Source: Hygrocybe punicea
Lineage: Eukaryota > Basidiomycota > Agaricomycetes > Agaricales > Hygrophoraceae
Direction of reading: 5' to 3'
Assembly: GCA_963556145.1 (NCBI GenBank)
Contig: OY744471.1
Coordinates: forward strand, 1,481,590 to 1,545,589
Length of the DNA: 64,000 nt
Position numbers and translations under genes: made by a program. The notes below the pieces were generated by a model. That model was not told the origin of the DNA. It made no database searches and worked only from the letters and a program-made list of their open reading frames with translations. Position 1 is the first letter of the stretch, and each line of letters opens with the position of its first letter. Positions 54,867 to 64,000 of the stretch are shown piece after piece.

Positions 54867-57650
54867 TCATATATCTCTTGGACTTCGCACTGCTGGCAAC
54901 ACTATGACATCCTGTTCTTTTCTTATCACACTAAAAGTCAAGCTAATTCGGATAAGCGGGACAACGCTGGGGGACCTGGTTGCGCCATACGTAGAGCGCA
55001 ATTCCACCCGTTTTGACCTCTTGGCAGACAGGATTGAACGCCACCAGGGGCTTCTGCAGCTCAACGACATCGTAACATGAAAGTACCGTCTCTGCCCCTC
55101 CAACTAATACGTCCTTCACGGTTGTGGAGCAGTTCTGGTCGAGCGTACGCCATTTATTCGTACTCTGGAATGTTTTCCACCATGTTTTGATGACTGCTTG
55201 ATCAAGTCCCAAGATCGCAATCTGATGGTCTGGATTGACTCCCTGTGCTGCAATATCCATTGCAAGTGTTATGTTTGGCACGCAGGACTTGGATATTGTT
55301 GAGAGGTGGCATGTCCCCCAGCTTCACGGGAACTAATGGGGTTACCTCTCTGTGGGTCTGATGGTCACCAACTGATGTGCGTGCCGTCGGAAAGCTGCAA
55401 TGAACATGTCCCCATGCTTCCGCCGAGCCTCTTTAGGCCCAAATGAAGACCTTGGTTAACGAATTGCGCGTAGCCTCAAAATTTCTTTGTCACGGCCGCT
55501 GCGCCGATGTCTTTAACGTCATAAGACGATATTGGAGATAACGGTAGTTCCAACAAGCGCTGCCAAAGCTGTTACCACCAAGGGTGCCGCGACGATCGTT
55601 AAAGCTGTTGCTCCTGCGGCAGTTGTCAATGCCAATGCTGACCAAGCTGAGAGGCCCCATAATAGACGGGACCGAGTGTCCATCATGGTTTACGTTGCAT
55701 TAAGGGTAGGAACACAATTAAGGACGAAGCTGGCACACTGGATTGGCTACGACCGCCTTCCAGGTTCCAGCTTTGGGATTCTTCACCACCAATACAACGA
55801 AGAGACGCTCCCACGACGCCTTGTAGATCGTATTATCGGAACCGGGAATGAAGTATCGGTAAGGCTGGTTGTGAAAACGCCGTGGAGGAATGGTGTTCCA
55901 GCTGCAATTGTGAAATTGCGAGTGCCCGTCTCGTCACTATTTCGTTGGCTGGGTTTAGACGTCTACATCCTCTTTCGGAACTATCCTCATTGCCCAGTAG
56001 GAGTATTGGTACGGCTGTCAACGACAGTGTGTATGACGGGCACGACCACCGCTGCTAGAGGCATTATTGCCAGTGGGGAATCAAGTTCCTGTCCAGCGCC
56101 CAATATCATACAAGGCCCGGCCCGTTAACTCGATTAAACATAGTGGGCTGAATTTCCGCTTCGGAAAGTGACCGATTCCACAAGACAAAGTCGTCGATTA
56201 CGCCAGTGAAGCCGGGCGAAGTGTTGCCTGCATCCCTCCCACGTCAGACAGGTAGCGCGGAGCCGACGTTCACAGCAGATCCCGAAGAGTGGGACTTTAC
56301 CGGTCCTGGAAAATAAGTATCTCACACCTGAATATGGATCTCAGTGATAATATCAGTGCCGATAGCGAGTATAGAGGTGTCAGGAAGAACGGTCACAGCG
56401 ACGACATCACCACTGTTGGGGACATTCACCCAAGAGCTTGACAAAGTCTGTCGAGTGTACAGCTGCTTGTTGGTTCCAATACCAAGGATGACTCCACAAT
56501 GCCATGATACAGTACGGTGACTGCTGTAACGTCACCACTATTTGGCACGCTGACCCAGTTGCTGTACAAGGTATAAAGTTGGCGATTGGTACCGATGCCC
56601 AGGATGGTGTGGTCGGGGAGACAAGTCACTCCAATGACACCTCCACTGATTCCCAGGCAGCAAAGTTATCTCTTGTATAGATTTTGTGGTCCCGAGGAAC
56701 TTTCCTCTTTGGATTCGAAGAGCCAGCGATAATTTGACCACCATTCGAAATGACGGCCCATGTTAAGAGAGAAGAGTGATTGTAGACGCTATTGGCCGTG
56801 CCAACACCGATCGTTCCTTGTAAATGCTGTCTGCGGTTCAGTTACCTGAATATTACCGTCAACTGGGAAGGATTACATTACCCACGGACGAATTCTGGTA
56901 TGTTGCGATCTTGTCACCGGGTTGATGGGTTGTTTAAGAAAGCTGACCAAATTGTTGTTCAGTTGTGCGATTCCGAGTCACCAAAAATTTGTCGTACGTA
57001 CCAGGTGGGGACAGAAATCCGACTAGAAGATTCACAAGTGCTCTCGCTTTAAACCGGCCCCAGCGCCATTCACGCTGTCACCACTGTCATTCGCCACTGA
57101 ATTTGGGCAAGTCTTTATTTCATTCAGGCTGTCAAACCATGGGCCTCTGGACCGTGTGGAATAGACACCCTTCTGACGGATTCTCTGGAGGTGCGAAATG
57201 TTACGGAACTTTAAGCTTTAAGGTCGTAGTGAACTTGACTCTAGGGGTTTCGAAAATTCCGGAGCTGTGTAACTTACAGGGCTATCGGAAAACCTTGTCA
57301 CTGTGGGAAGTAGAATCATCGATAAACTTGAACAAGACCCTGGCAAAAGACTGTTAGGTGGCAAGGCAATGCTTGAAGCGCAATCTGTGAGCACCTTTTC
57401 AGTGATATCGCTGATCACCCTGTTTTGATGACATGTTCAGTATACCGTTCTCCAATCGGACATTCAAACTGCGGTAGGACCCAAATTACACTCTCAAGGC
57501 CAATGCAAGGGCCGTCGAGCTTCAAACTTCAAGCTTCCAGGGGTGCCAGGTTGCCCACCCACCGCTAATACAACCGGGCTTTCAGATCCAATCAAAATTT
57601 ATTATGAACGTGTTCGGTTTCGCTGGGAAGTTCAAGCTACACATCAAGAA
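54867..57650 (-). pseudogene. Decayed lectin-like protein: tectonin-type repeats, LamG domain, NCST-containing C-terminal domain
   Basis: Minus strand. From about 56830 to 56340 there are two or three repeats of the TILGIGTNRQLYTL..WVSVPNSGDVTAVTVL type, which resemble tectonin-like beta-propeller repeats. Near 56300-56130 the frame reads GFTGVIDDFVLWNRSLSEAEI, the end of a LamG/concanavalin A-like domain. The stretch 55281-54943 is an intact frame with AVIKTWWKTFQ, then NCSTTVKDVLVGG and VCQEVKTGG; the Asn-Cys-Ser motif could be a cysteine active site of papain-like fold but this is a guess. Several stops, mostly TGA or TAA at Arg or Gln positions, break the frames between them. Sequence from 56830 to 57650 is too degraded to place. 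The plus frame 55532-56128 is a shadow. Confidence 0.6.
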
Positions 57651-58123
57651 CGACCCGGCGCCAAGAACTATCATGATGTTACCATAAGGTAATTCTCGAA
57701 TAATTCTCAACTTGGTATCGGTTTTGAATTCAGGTTTAGTCAAGCAGCGAATATCGCCCGAGAAATGACCAACATTATAATAGGAAGTGGGCGTGATGAT
57801 TCTTCAGCGAAATGCCAAATGCAAGGCCTTCCCGATCTGGATACGAACTCGTGCCTGTGGTTTGCACGGTGATCTTCGGCGGGTACCTAGAAAGGATGCC
57901 GCGAGGTCAGTCTTGGGAGTGGGGATCCGCCGCTTGCCAAAAGCGCACATAGAAGGCGAATCAGTGAAGAGCCGTTATATATAACGAGGTCCTCTTTTTT
58001 TTTCTGGCCGAGGAATGAAATCCGTGTGTGATCAATACAACCATGTAACGATATACACTAATAGTCGCATTGAGAACAAAGTTCCCAAAAGCGATCAACC
58101 GAAACAAAATTTTACAAAGCCAA
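57651..58123. other. Intergenic region 3' of the desaturase
   Basis: About 470 bases with no recognisable gene; AT-rich near 57990-58080, consistent with the 3' flank of the desaturase. Confidence 0.5.
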
Positions 58124-59773
58124 TTAAATCCCTCCGCGCACAGAGATGTATAATTTCTGGCCTGGCGTGATATGTTCCGCCAGGGTTTCAACACCGCCTT
58201 CCAGAATCCCAACGCGCATCATTGCGAGAAGCTTGTTGGATTGATTGAATCAGCCAAAGGACTACAACCACCCACGCACCCACCCTTAAAAAGATATATA
58301 TCAGACGCACATTATGAGCAGCGTTCGAGTGGGCATAGACTCCGCCGAAGAAGGACGCGGTCACGTCTTTCCCGGAGTTCCCCAAGAGGAGGCGGCTTCC
58401 GCCGGGGTGTTGATCGATGAAAGCGGATACATCGTGGATGAAGCCCGAAATGAGAATTACTGTTCGGGATTTCGATTCTTCCTGGACTGCAAAGGAAAAC
58501 TTTGGTTAGCAGTTGCAAAAACAAAACAAAAAAAGACTCGTTTGTTTCTGGGTGAAAGAATCTTACAAGTGTCCCAGTGTACGACTGGCAAGTCTTTCGG
58601 TGAGAAAGGCCAAACAAGGGAGTCCTGCACCGTCTTCAGCTCCTTTAGCCTCATGGTCAGAGCGCCCTTTTCAACTTCGTTGCTTGGAAAAACTCGCAGG
58701 TGGCTGGCTAGTCCCAGGAAATAACAGGTGGCGATAAACCATTTTGTTGGATCATACTGATACCACCGGAAGGCATTACGGTAATCCATCGGAAATTGAT
58801 GGTGAAAATTGTGATAGCCTTCGCCCATCGTGAGGAGGGCGGAGATCAAATGGTCGCGAGGACTCAGCTTGTCGTCATACGTCGTACTTCCCAGCCAGTG
58901 TGCAATGGAGTTGATCGAGAATGTACTCTGTGCTCCAAGTTCATTTTAGTACATCGGGGGTTTTTGGCCTTGTTCCAGAATGCAAACAAGGGATGTTGAC
59001 TGACATGATGAGCAATTGTGAGGCGAACGGCGCCTGCAAGGTAAAATCCTCCCTTCCAGTCGCCCCACAATAGACCAGGGATAATGGTAGGCAGAATATA
59101 ACCAAAAAATACCATGAGAGGGAAGTACCAGCGGTGCTGCCATTGAATGAGTGGGTCGTTTCTCAGGTCAGAAGCATCGACGTTGCCGGGACGCAAGTCA
59201 GATTGAACCACCATCCAACCAATATGCGTCCACAACAGGCCTCGTTTGGCATTGTAAGGATCGAGATCGGTGTCGGTGTGGCGATGGTGAGAACGATGTC
59301 TTCGGGCCCACCAGAAACAAGACCCTTGGACGGCACTCACGCCCGCGAGAATCAAGATATACTGAAGCACAGGAGACGCGTTGTATGATCTATGGGACCA
59401 TAAACGATGATAACCTGTTGTGATTTCAATGTTTTCAGTGCTGTCTATGGACTCTCAGGGAATCATTTTTGTGGTACCAGCTGTGATGCCTATATTGGTT
59501 GTTGTTGGTTATATTTAGCGTGACGTGAAAAATGCATGCGATTGTCAACCAACCTAACATGGAAAAAACGTAGTACAAGGCCGAGAACAAAATTGTCCTC
59601 CAATCGCGACGCACGAAAAGCAGACCATATCCTGCCAGCGCAGAGGTACCCACGAGCAGGAGAAGGTTAAACCATCGAATGCGCTTAACTGGGGGGAATT
59701 TCTCGAGGAAAGGCAGTCGCCTCAGATAAGCGTAGAATTTTGACACGTAGGAAGAAGATACGTTCAACTGCAT
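58124..59773 (-). CDS. OLE1: Acyl-CoA delta-9 fatty acid desaturase fused to cytochrome b5
   Basis: Introduces the delta-9 double bond into stearoyl- and palmitoyl-CoA in the ER membrane, using electrons from its own C-terminal cytochrome b5 domain. Start at 59773 (MQLNVSSSYVSKFY). RWFNLLLLVGTSALAGYGLL is the first membrane segment. The three iron-binding histidine boxes are GYHRLWSHRSYN, RRHRSHHRHTDTD and GEGYHNFHHQFP. FPLMVFFGYILPTIIP is another membrane stretch. After an intron of about 100 bases (58546 GTAAGA to 58494 TTGCAG) the cytochrome b5 domain follows, with HPGGS and AHSNAAHN giving the two heme histidines. A last intron (about 58304-58240) precedes LAMMRVGILEGGVETLAEHITPGQ.. and the stop at 58124. 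Four or five introns. All key residues are present. About 440 residues, near the family norm. Confidence 0.93.
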
Positions 59774-61242
59774 TTCACTAGGGACGCGGACAGAGACCGA
59801 AGGGAAGGGAGGGTTTGAACGAACCCTAAGTTAATAATAATCCCAGGTTCCAAAGAGTCGCAAGGATCGTCTCCCCGTGTAAATCCAATCAGCCATATAA
59901 AGAAACACCTCCAGACTTTACGACGAGGGATAACAAAACCCATGAGGAAACGAGTGGGAAAGTGAGGCTGATTCAAGTTGACGCATTTTACAATTATGCT
60001 TCGCACGCGGCCATTATGGAAATCGGCAAACAGCGACCAAGGGGTTGCCCAACGACCTTTTTTTTGTTTCCATAAACACCACACATACATACTATTCGAT
60101 ACAGCGGATAAATGGTAGCTGCTCGATATTCCGCAGTGACACTAGTACACGAGCCCAGTGGGGGGTTCCAATTTAATTAGGCACGGATACGCGCTAGCAG
60201 CAGCTCCCGACGGTTTTCACCGGAATATTAATGAATAAACGGATCCACGTACGTGACGGCAGATTCTGTTGGAAGTGGCCATGCATGCATAGAAGCCTGG
60301 CGGGGGAGTAGTACCGGTGGTCCTCTCTTGCTCTTGCATCCAAAGCGCTAAAATTATAAATCATTTCAGATTGACGAGGTTCCCAAAGCTCGACCCTGTC
60401 ACTGTTTTGCTCTCAGGCTGGGACAGTTCGTCGTCGCCGCCACCCGGAGCTGTATGTTTCAACGACTTGCTTAGTTTACTTTTTCAATGAAAGAGTGGAT
60501 ATCAATATGAATTTTGAGCCACAGCTTGGACTCGACTGGTGTGTGACCACCGTGAGTTGGTCAACTGCTCGGTCGTGGTTATTCATGCAATATTCATACG
60601 AATAGTAAGAAGCAACCCGAAGTGATCGTGATCGTTTTGACACAAAAAGGGATTTTTTACCCTTTCTGCCAATGAGTCACTTGGATCTGCGTTGATTGAG
60701 TTATGATTAGGGTACTTATTAGGTACACTTTGGATCGTTTCTGATGTGTAGCTTGAGGTACCTCAAGCATGCAGCACCGATTGCCCAATGCCCCGCAAAA
60801 ATGAACACGTTCACACCCCAAATAAAAATTGATTCGTCGGCCACAATAGCGGCGGCGGGCAACCCGGACATATCACTCCTCGTACATGTGCTTAGTTCCG
60901 CACTAACACCCTACAAAGACTGTGGTCGATTCCGGAACAATGACAATACAACAAATAAATCTCCAGGCTACAGAATTTTGTCCAAGGAACGGAAAGAACG
61001 GAAATGCGTCCTCACAAGTGTTGATAAGAAGAAAAAGAAAAGTCGTCCAGATTAGCGAGGAAAAGCGTGGCCAGCAGCGCGCAGTCCAAGAGATAAACGA
61101 AGGGAATATCAGAGTGAAGATCTTGAGAGATCCTCGTCCCCGTGAATGGTAAAAAAAAGTAGTCTCGAAGAGCCGGTTATTGCAAGTGCTAAAATATGTC
61201 GGAGGCAAAGGCATGGAGTCAATCCGAGTCACCAAGAGGACC
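59774..61242. other. Long intergenic region upstream of the desaturase
   Basis: About 1.47 kb, the longest gene-free stretch in the right half. Two frames (60744-61055 plus, 61235-60903 minus) have no domain and poor context. It probably holds the OLE1 promoter (59774-60400) and the 3' flank of the CPL1-like gene. Confidence 0.5.
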
Positions 61243-62629
61243 TCAAATTGTCCGATCGGCTAAACCGGCGCCGTCGTCGTCCAAATTTGATTCCGAAGAG
61301 CCAGCATCTAGAACCAAGTTGGTCGGTTTTGTGTTGTCAGGAGCGTTCGGAAACGGATTCGTATCGGAAGCGAGAAGATCACGGTGAGTCTGCTGCTGAT
61401 GATTAGGGTCCGCGATGCCCGAGATACCAGAAAACCCCGATGCTGGTACCCGGCCTTTCCTCATTCTCTTGAACGAACGCCATCGGGCCATGGCCGCGCC
61501 ATGTCCAGTCTGAACGACCAGGCCCGGACTACTGTCGAAGTTGATTCGTTCGCAGGCGTCGCGTTGTTTGGTAACTTCCCAGCCGTCCTTGCAATGATGT
61601 ACAGCACATGCGCCTGATGAACACGTAACATCCTCGACGCCGGGGAGACTTGAACAATCAACGCCTCGAGTTTGAGCAGATTCAGTGAGGAATGGATTGG
61701 GGATCACACATCCACCACCTGTCCGCAACGAAGAAAGATGTGACGTTGGGTACAGATGTCAAGGAGGAGAAAAAAACACCCTGGGTTTCACTTACAGCTC
61801 TCCAAGTTGGTCTTGACGTTCAAGCATTCGAAGCTGTGGGGGCCATCGTAAGTACCACAAACCTGTTCACCAGATCGGCAGTTTTCTCGAGCTTGGGAGT
61901 GTTGATTGATGGCGCGGGGTCCGCGAATGCGAGAGGTTGCTCTACGTTCCGCCAGGGAACGAGGAACAGCGGAGCCGCAGCCCTAGAATAATTTGGATAA
62001 GTGGTACTCATATGCGTATCGAGAAACAAGTCGTGAACTACACCGTGATGCGTACATGAGGGAACAAATCGCATTTGCCGTTACATTCAATGTTGGGGGA
62101 GTCACAAACACAATTTCGACCCTCCCGAATGAATGGGGAATTGCACTTGAAGCCGCAAACATCTCCAAGAGAACATATTGGTTTTGAATTGAAAGGATAC
62201 GAGCATTTCTCCGAAGTAGGGTCCTCATTGATCTAACAGAATTCGAGAAAATTCGCACAAGGGTTCAAGTTGTTATACCGATAAAATGTTAAGACGCACG
62301 AGAGCCTCGAGGATAGCAGTGACGTAATTTGACCCCAAGATGTCTATGATAGCCAGCACATTGACATCGGTTGTGAGGTAGAGTGGAAGGGCGGAGAGAC
62401 AGAGGCAAATGTCGATATGCCCAAATCCGCCAAGAGGAAGACCGAGGATGGATGTTTTGGCGAGGAGATTGACATCGAGGTAGGCGCATACATCCAAGAG
62501 AGCGCGGGGTTCGTGGTGTTGGTGGAGAGCGATTGGTGGAGAGAGATGGTTGACGCTGTGAGGGTGCAAGGCAGCGGCGAGACGGAACGCAGAGAGAGAA
62601 AAAAGAACGAGCGTGGTTGCGAGACGCAT
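61243..62629 (-). CDS. CPL1-like cysteine-rich secreted protein, copy 1
   Basis: Start at 62629 with a signal peptide MRLATTLVLFSLSAFRLAAA. Next comes a hydrophobic domain with DVCAYLDVNLL and HIDICLCLSALPLYL. An intron (about 62284-62239, GTATAA..CTGTTAG) joins NILS to INEDPTSEKCSYPF, then ICSLGDVCGFKCN, NCVCDSPNIECNGKCDLFPH. A second intron (about 62061-61989) leads to GCGSAVPRS and VCGTYDGPHSFECLNVKTNLES. A third (about 61800-61725) leads to CGGCVIPN, GVDCSSLPGVEDVTCSSGAC and HHCKDGWE, the CPL1 domain proper, and a Ser/Asp-rich tail ending at 61243. The Cryptococcus CPL1 gene gives the family its name; the molecular activity of fungal saprotroph or symbiont members is unknown. About 360 residues. 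Confidence 0.88.
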
Positions 62630-63138
62630 TGATGAATAGTGGTGGCCAGGAGAGAGCGCAAAAATGGGGAGAAGTTGAAGAGGTGTGTCTTTTATATACG
62701 GACAAAGTTCGATTGCATGTGAATCTCGGCATTATAACACTCGCCGACTGGGACGGAGGCCGAAGCGTTGAACGTTGAACACTTCTTTCCTTTTACGGTT
62801 ACATTTATATCTTCTCTGGTATTCGAGCAGAGCCACGCCAGCCCATATTAATATTGTTGGCTCAAATATAAAGTTATCGTCCACGAAACCTGGCTAGGAG
62901 AGTTTTCACAAGGAATTTCCGTCAAAGATGGTCACTGAAAAAGAATGGCTTGTTTTTCGACGTACAGAGTCTACGACGATTGGTCCGAGAAGTAAAAAAG
63001 TCGGGGCCAAGTGTGAAGTTAAAAAAAGGGAAAGCTATAGCTACAGCTATCTAGCGGGAAAAAAACATTGCATCACCGATTGAAAAAAAATTGCGAGCCA
63101 AAATAATAATCTCAGACGGAAGATAGACGGGGAGAAAC
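62630..63138. other. Intergenic region between the two CPL1-like genes
   Basis: About 510 bases including the promoter of copy 1 (TATATA-like at about 62690) and 3' sequence of copy 2. No ORF of note. Confidence 0.5.
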
Positions 63139-64000
63139 TTAGACCGCAACTTCGAGTTTCTCGTGGACGTTAACGTCAATTCCAGCCACGTCGACCTTGA
63201 TGTTGCCAGCACCAACTTCCTTCAGACCACGTGCGGAATTTTATCATCGTGCGCGGTATGCCGGGCAACGGTCCGGTGACTATTCTTTTGGGTAGCATCG
63301 GTGTTATCGCGATTGACATGGCCGGCGAAGAAAGCTCCGTTCGCCTTCACGCCAATTACTTCTCCTCCCACAGCCGCTACGTCGCCCTCGCCCGAGAGGG
63401 CAACACGCAAGACACCGTTTCCGTGAGCATCGGATACTTGAATGCAAGCGTCGGCGGCCACATTGGGGATGAAACCAGCAAGGCATTTTTCAACACGACA
63501 TTTCCCCTTTTCGCAGGAGACGGTAGATACGTGAGGGATGGCGGAGCAATCTGTACCACGAGACGAGTCGCTTCCCAAGGTGAATGAACTGGTGCACCCG
63601 CCGCCTGTGAAAATATAATACTCAGTCAAGTAAGGCAAGTTGGATAAACCACGACGCAAGAGGGTGCCACCAACAAGATTCCAAGTTGGTTCTGGTATCA
63701 ACGCATTCCCAGGCTTTGTTTTTGCTACCGCCCGGAACGCCGCAAAGCTCTACGCCAGGTTCGCAGCTAGGCGTGTTCCTCCTAAACACAGGGAGGGATG
63801 TACCGCAGCCATTCGGGAAGCTCCCGCATTTGCCGTTACACACGGTGCTTGGCGGAGGACAATCGCATGAAATAGGCTTATCAGACGGAAACGGTTGGTA
63901 GCCATCAAGGCAATTGAATTTGCAAGGGTTGTGGACGTCGCAGATGGCTTCGGAGTGCGGAGGATAGCTGCAGGTTTGATGGCTGTCTGCATCGCGAATC
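63139..64000 (-). CDS. CPL1-like cysteine-rich secreted protein, copy 2 (5' end outside window)
   Basis: Enters the window at the Cys-rich region: HQTCSYPPHSEAICDVHNPC, then PPPSTVCNGKCGSFPNGCG and CEPGVELCGVPGG..KAWECVDTRTNLES. A short intron (about 63670-63600, GTTGGT..TTCACAG) joins to CGGCTSSF, GTDCSAIPHVSTVSCEKGKC and VEKCLAGFIPN. The frame then runs to a stop at 63222. A second frame, EVGAGNIKVDVAGIDVNV to a stop at 63139-63141, fits a natural C-terminus. I infer an intron ending CTGAAG near 63217, or a frameshift; the donor is not settled. Same domain order as copy 1, so the pair is a tandem duplication. Confidence 0.8.

Noticed and set aside
55532..56128. 198-codon plus ORF as a gene
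   Set aside because: It lies antisense to the LamG/tectonin pseudogene and has no domain. The minus strand carries the recognisable motifs.
60744..61235. ORFs in the desaturase-CPL1 intergenic region
   Set aside because: Short, overlapping on both strands, no domain, no plausible intron-exon structure.

Overview
The window is nuclear DNA of a filamentous basidiomycete, most likely a repeat-rich agaricomycete. The evidence is dense short introns of about 45-60 nt with GTRAGT donors and CTAAC-type branch sites, a DUF6534-type membrane protein, CPL1-like cysteine-rich secreted proteins, a delta-9 desaturase fused to cytochrome b5, and large Ty3/gypsy and Ty1/copia remains. I cannot name the species.

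Left of about 41 kb almost everything is nested transposable elements. A Ty3/gypsy element (G1, 1-9645, minus strand) has its 5' LTR at 7817-9645, a primer-binding site at 7797-7814, decayed gag, protease, reverse transcriptase, RNase H and integrase, and a spliced antisense gene (1-981) that codes for a coiled coil plus a six-cysteine Zn cluster. G1 sits in a copia element (9646-11725) and is itself cut by a 1374-bp LTR-like insert, two small MITE-like elements and a 1-kb hAT-like element. From 14227 to 40884 lies a non-autonomous LTR element (A2, plus strand) with the same LTR and primer-binding site as G1. A second copy (A1, 15686-30005, minus strand) is inserted in its leader. A1 in turn carries a 6.7-kb near-palindromic foldback element (18530-25276, TSD GGGGA) and a 1.65-kb LTR-like insert (26737-28388, TSD ACCTT). 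A2 also carries a gag-bearing gypsy derivative (B, 32227 to about 37756) with a second copy of the antisense Zn-cluster gene, and that gene holds a 1.29-kb hAT element exactly at a splice donor.

Right of about 44 kb is ordinary gene-dense euchromatin: a DUF6534 seven-TM-like protein, a type II (alternative) NADH dehydrogenase, a CLASP/TOG-domain protein, a RAX1-like RGS membrane protein, the complex I subunit NDUFA2/B8 (divergent from RAX1 over 174 bp), a decayed LamG/tectonin-repeat lectin-like gene, the OLE1-type desaturase, and two CPL1-like secreted proteins, the second running off the right edge. The region between (40.9-44.1 kb) holds a decayed coding fragment and little else I recognise.

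Element decay is dominated by stops and catalytic changes that C-to-T transitions explain (TGA at Arg/Trp positions, Asp to Asn at active sites). The most interesting candidate for something undescribed is the gypsy lineage that carries an antisense, intron-containing gene with an inverted-geometry Zn2Cys6-like cluster. The giant foldback built from 34-bp repeats is the second.
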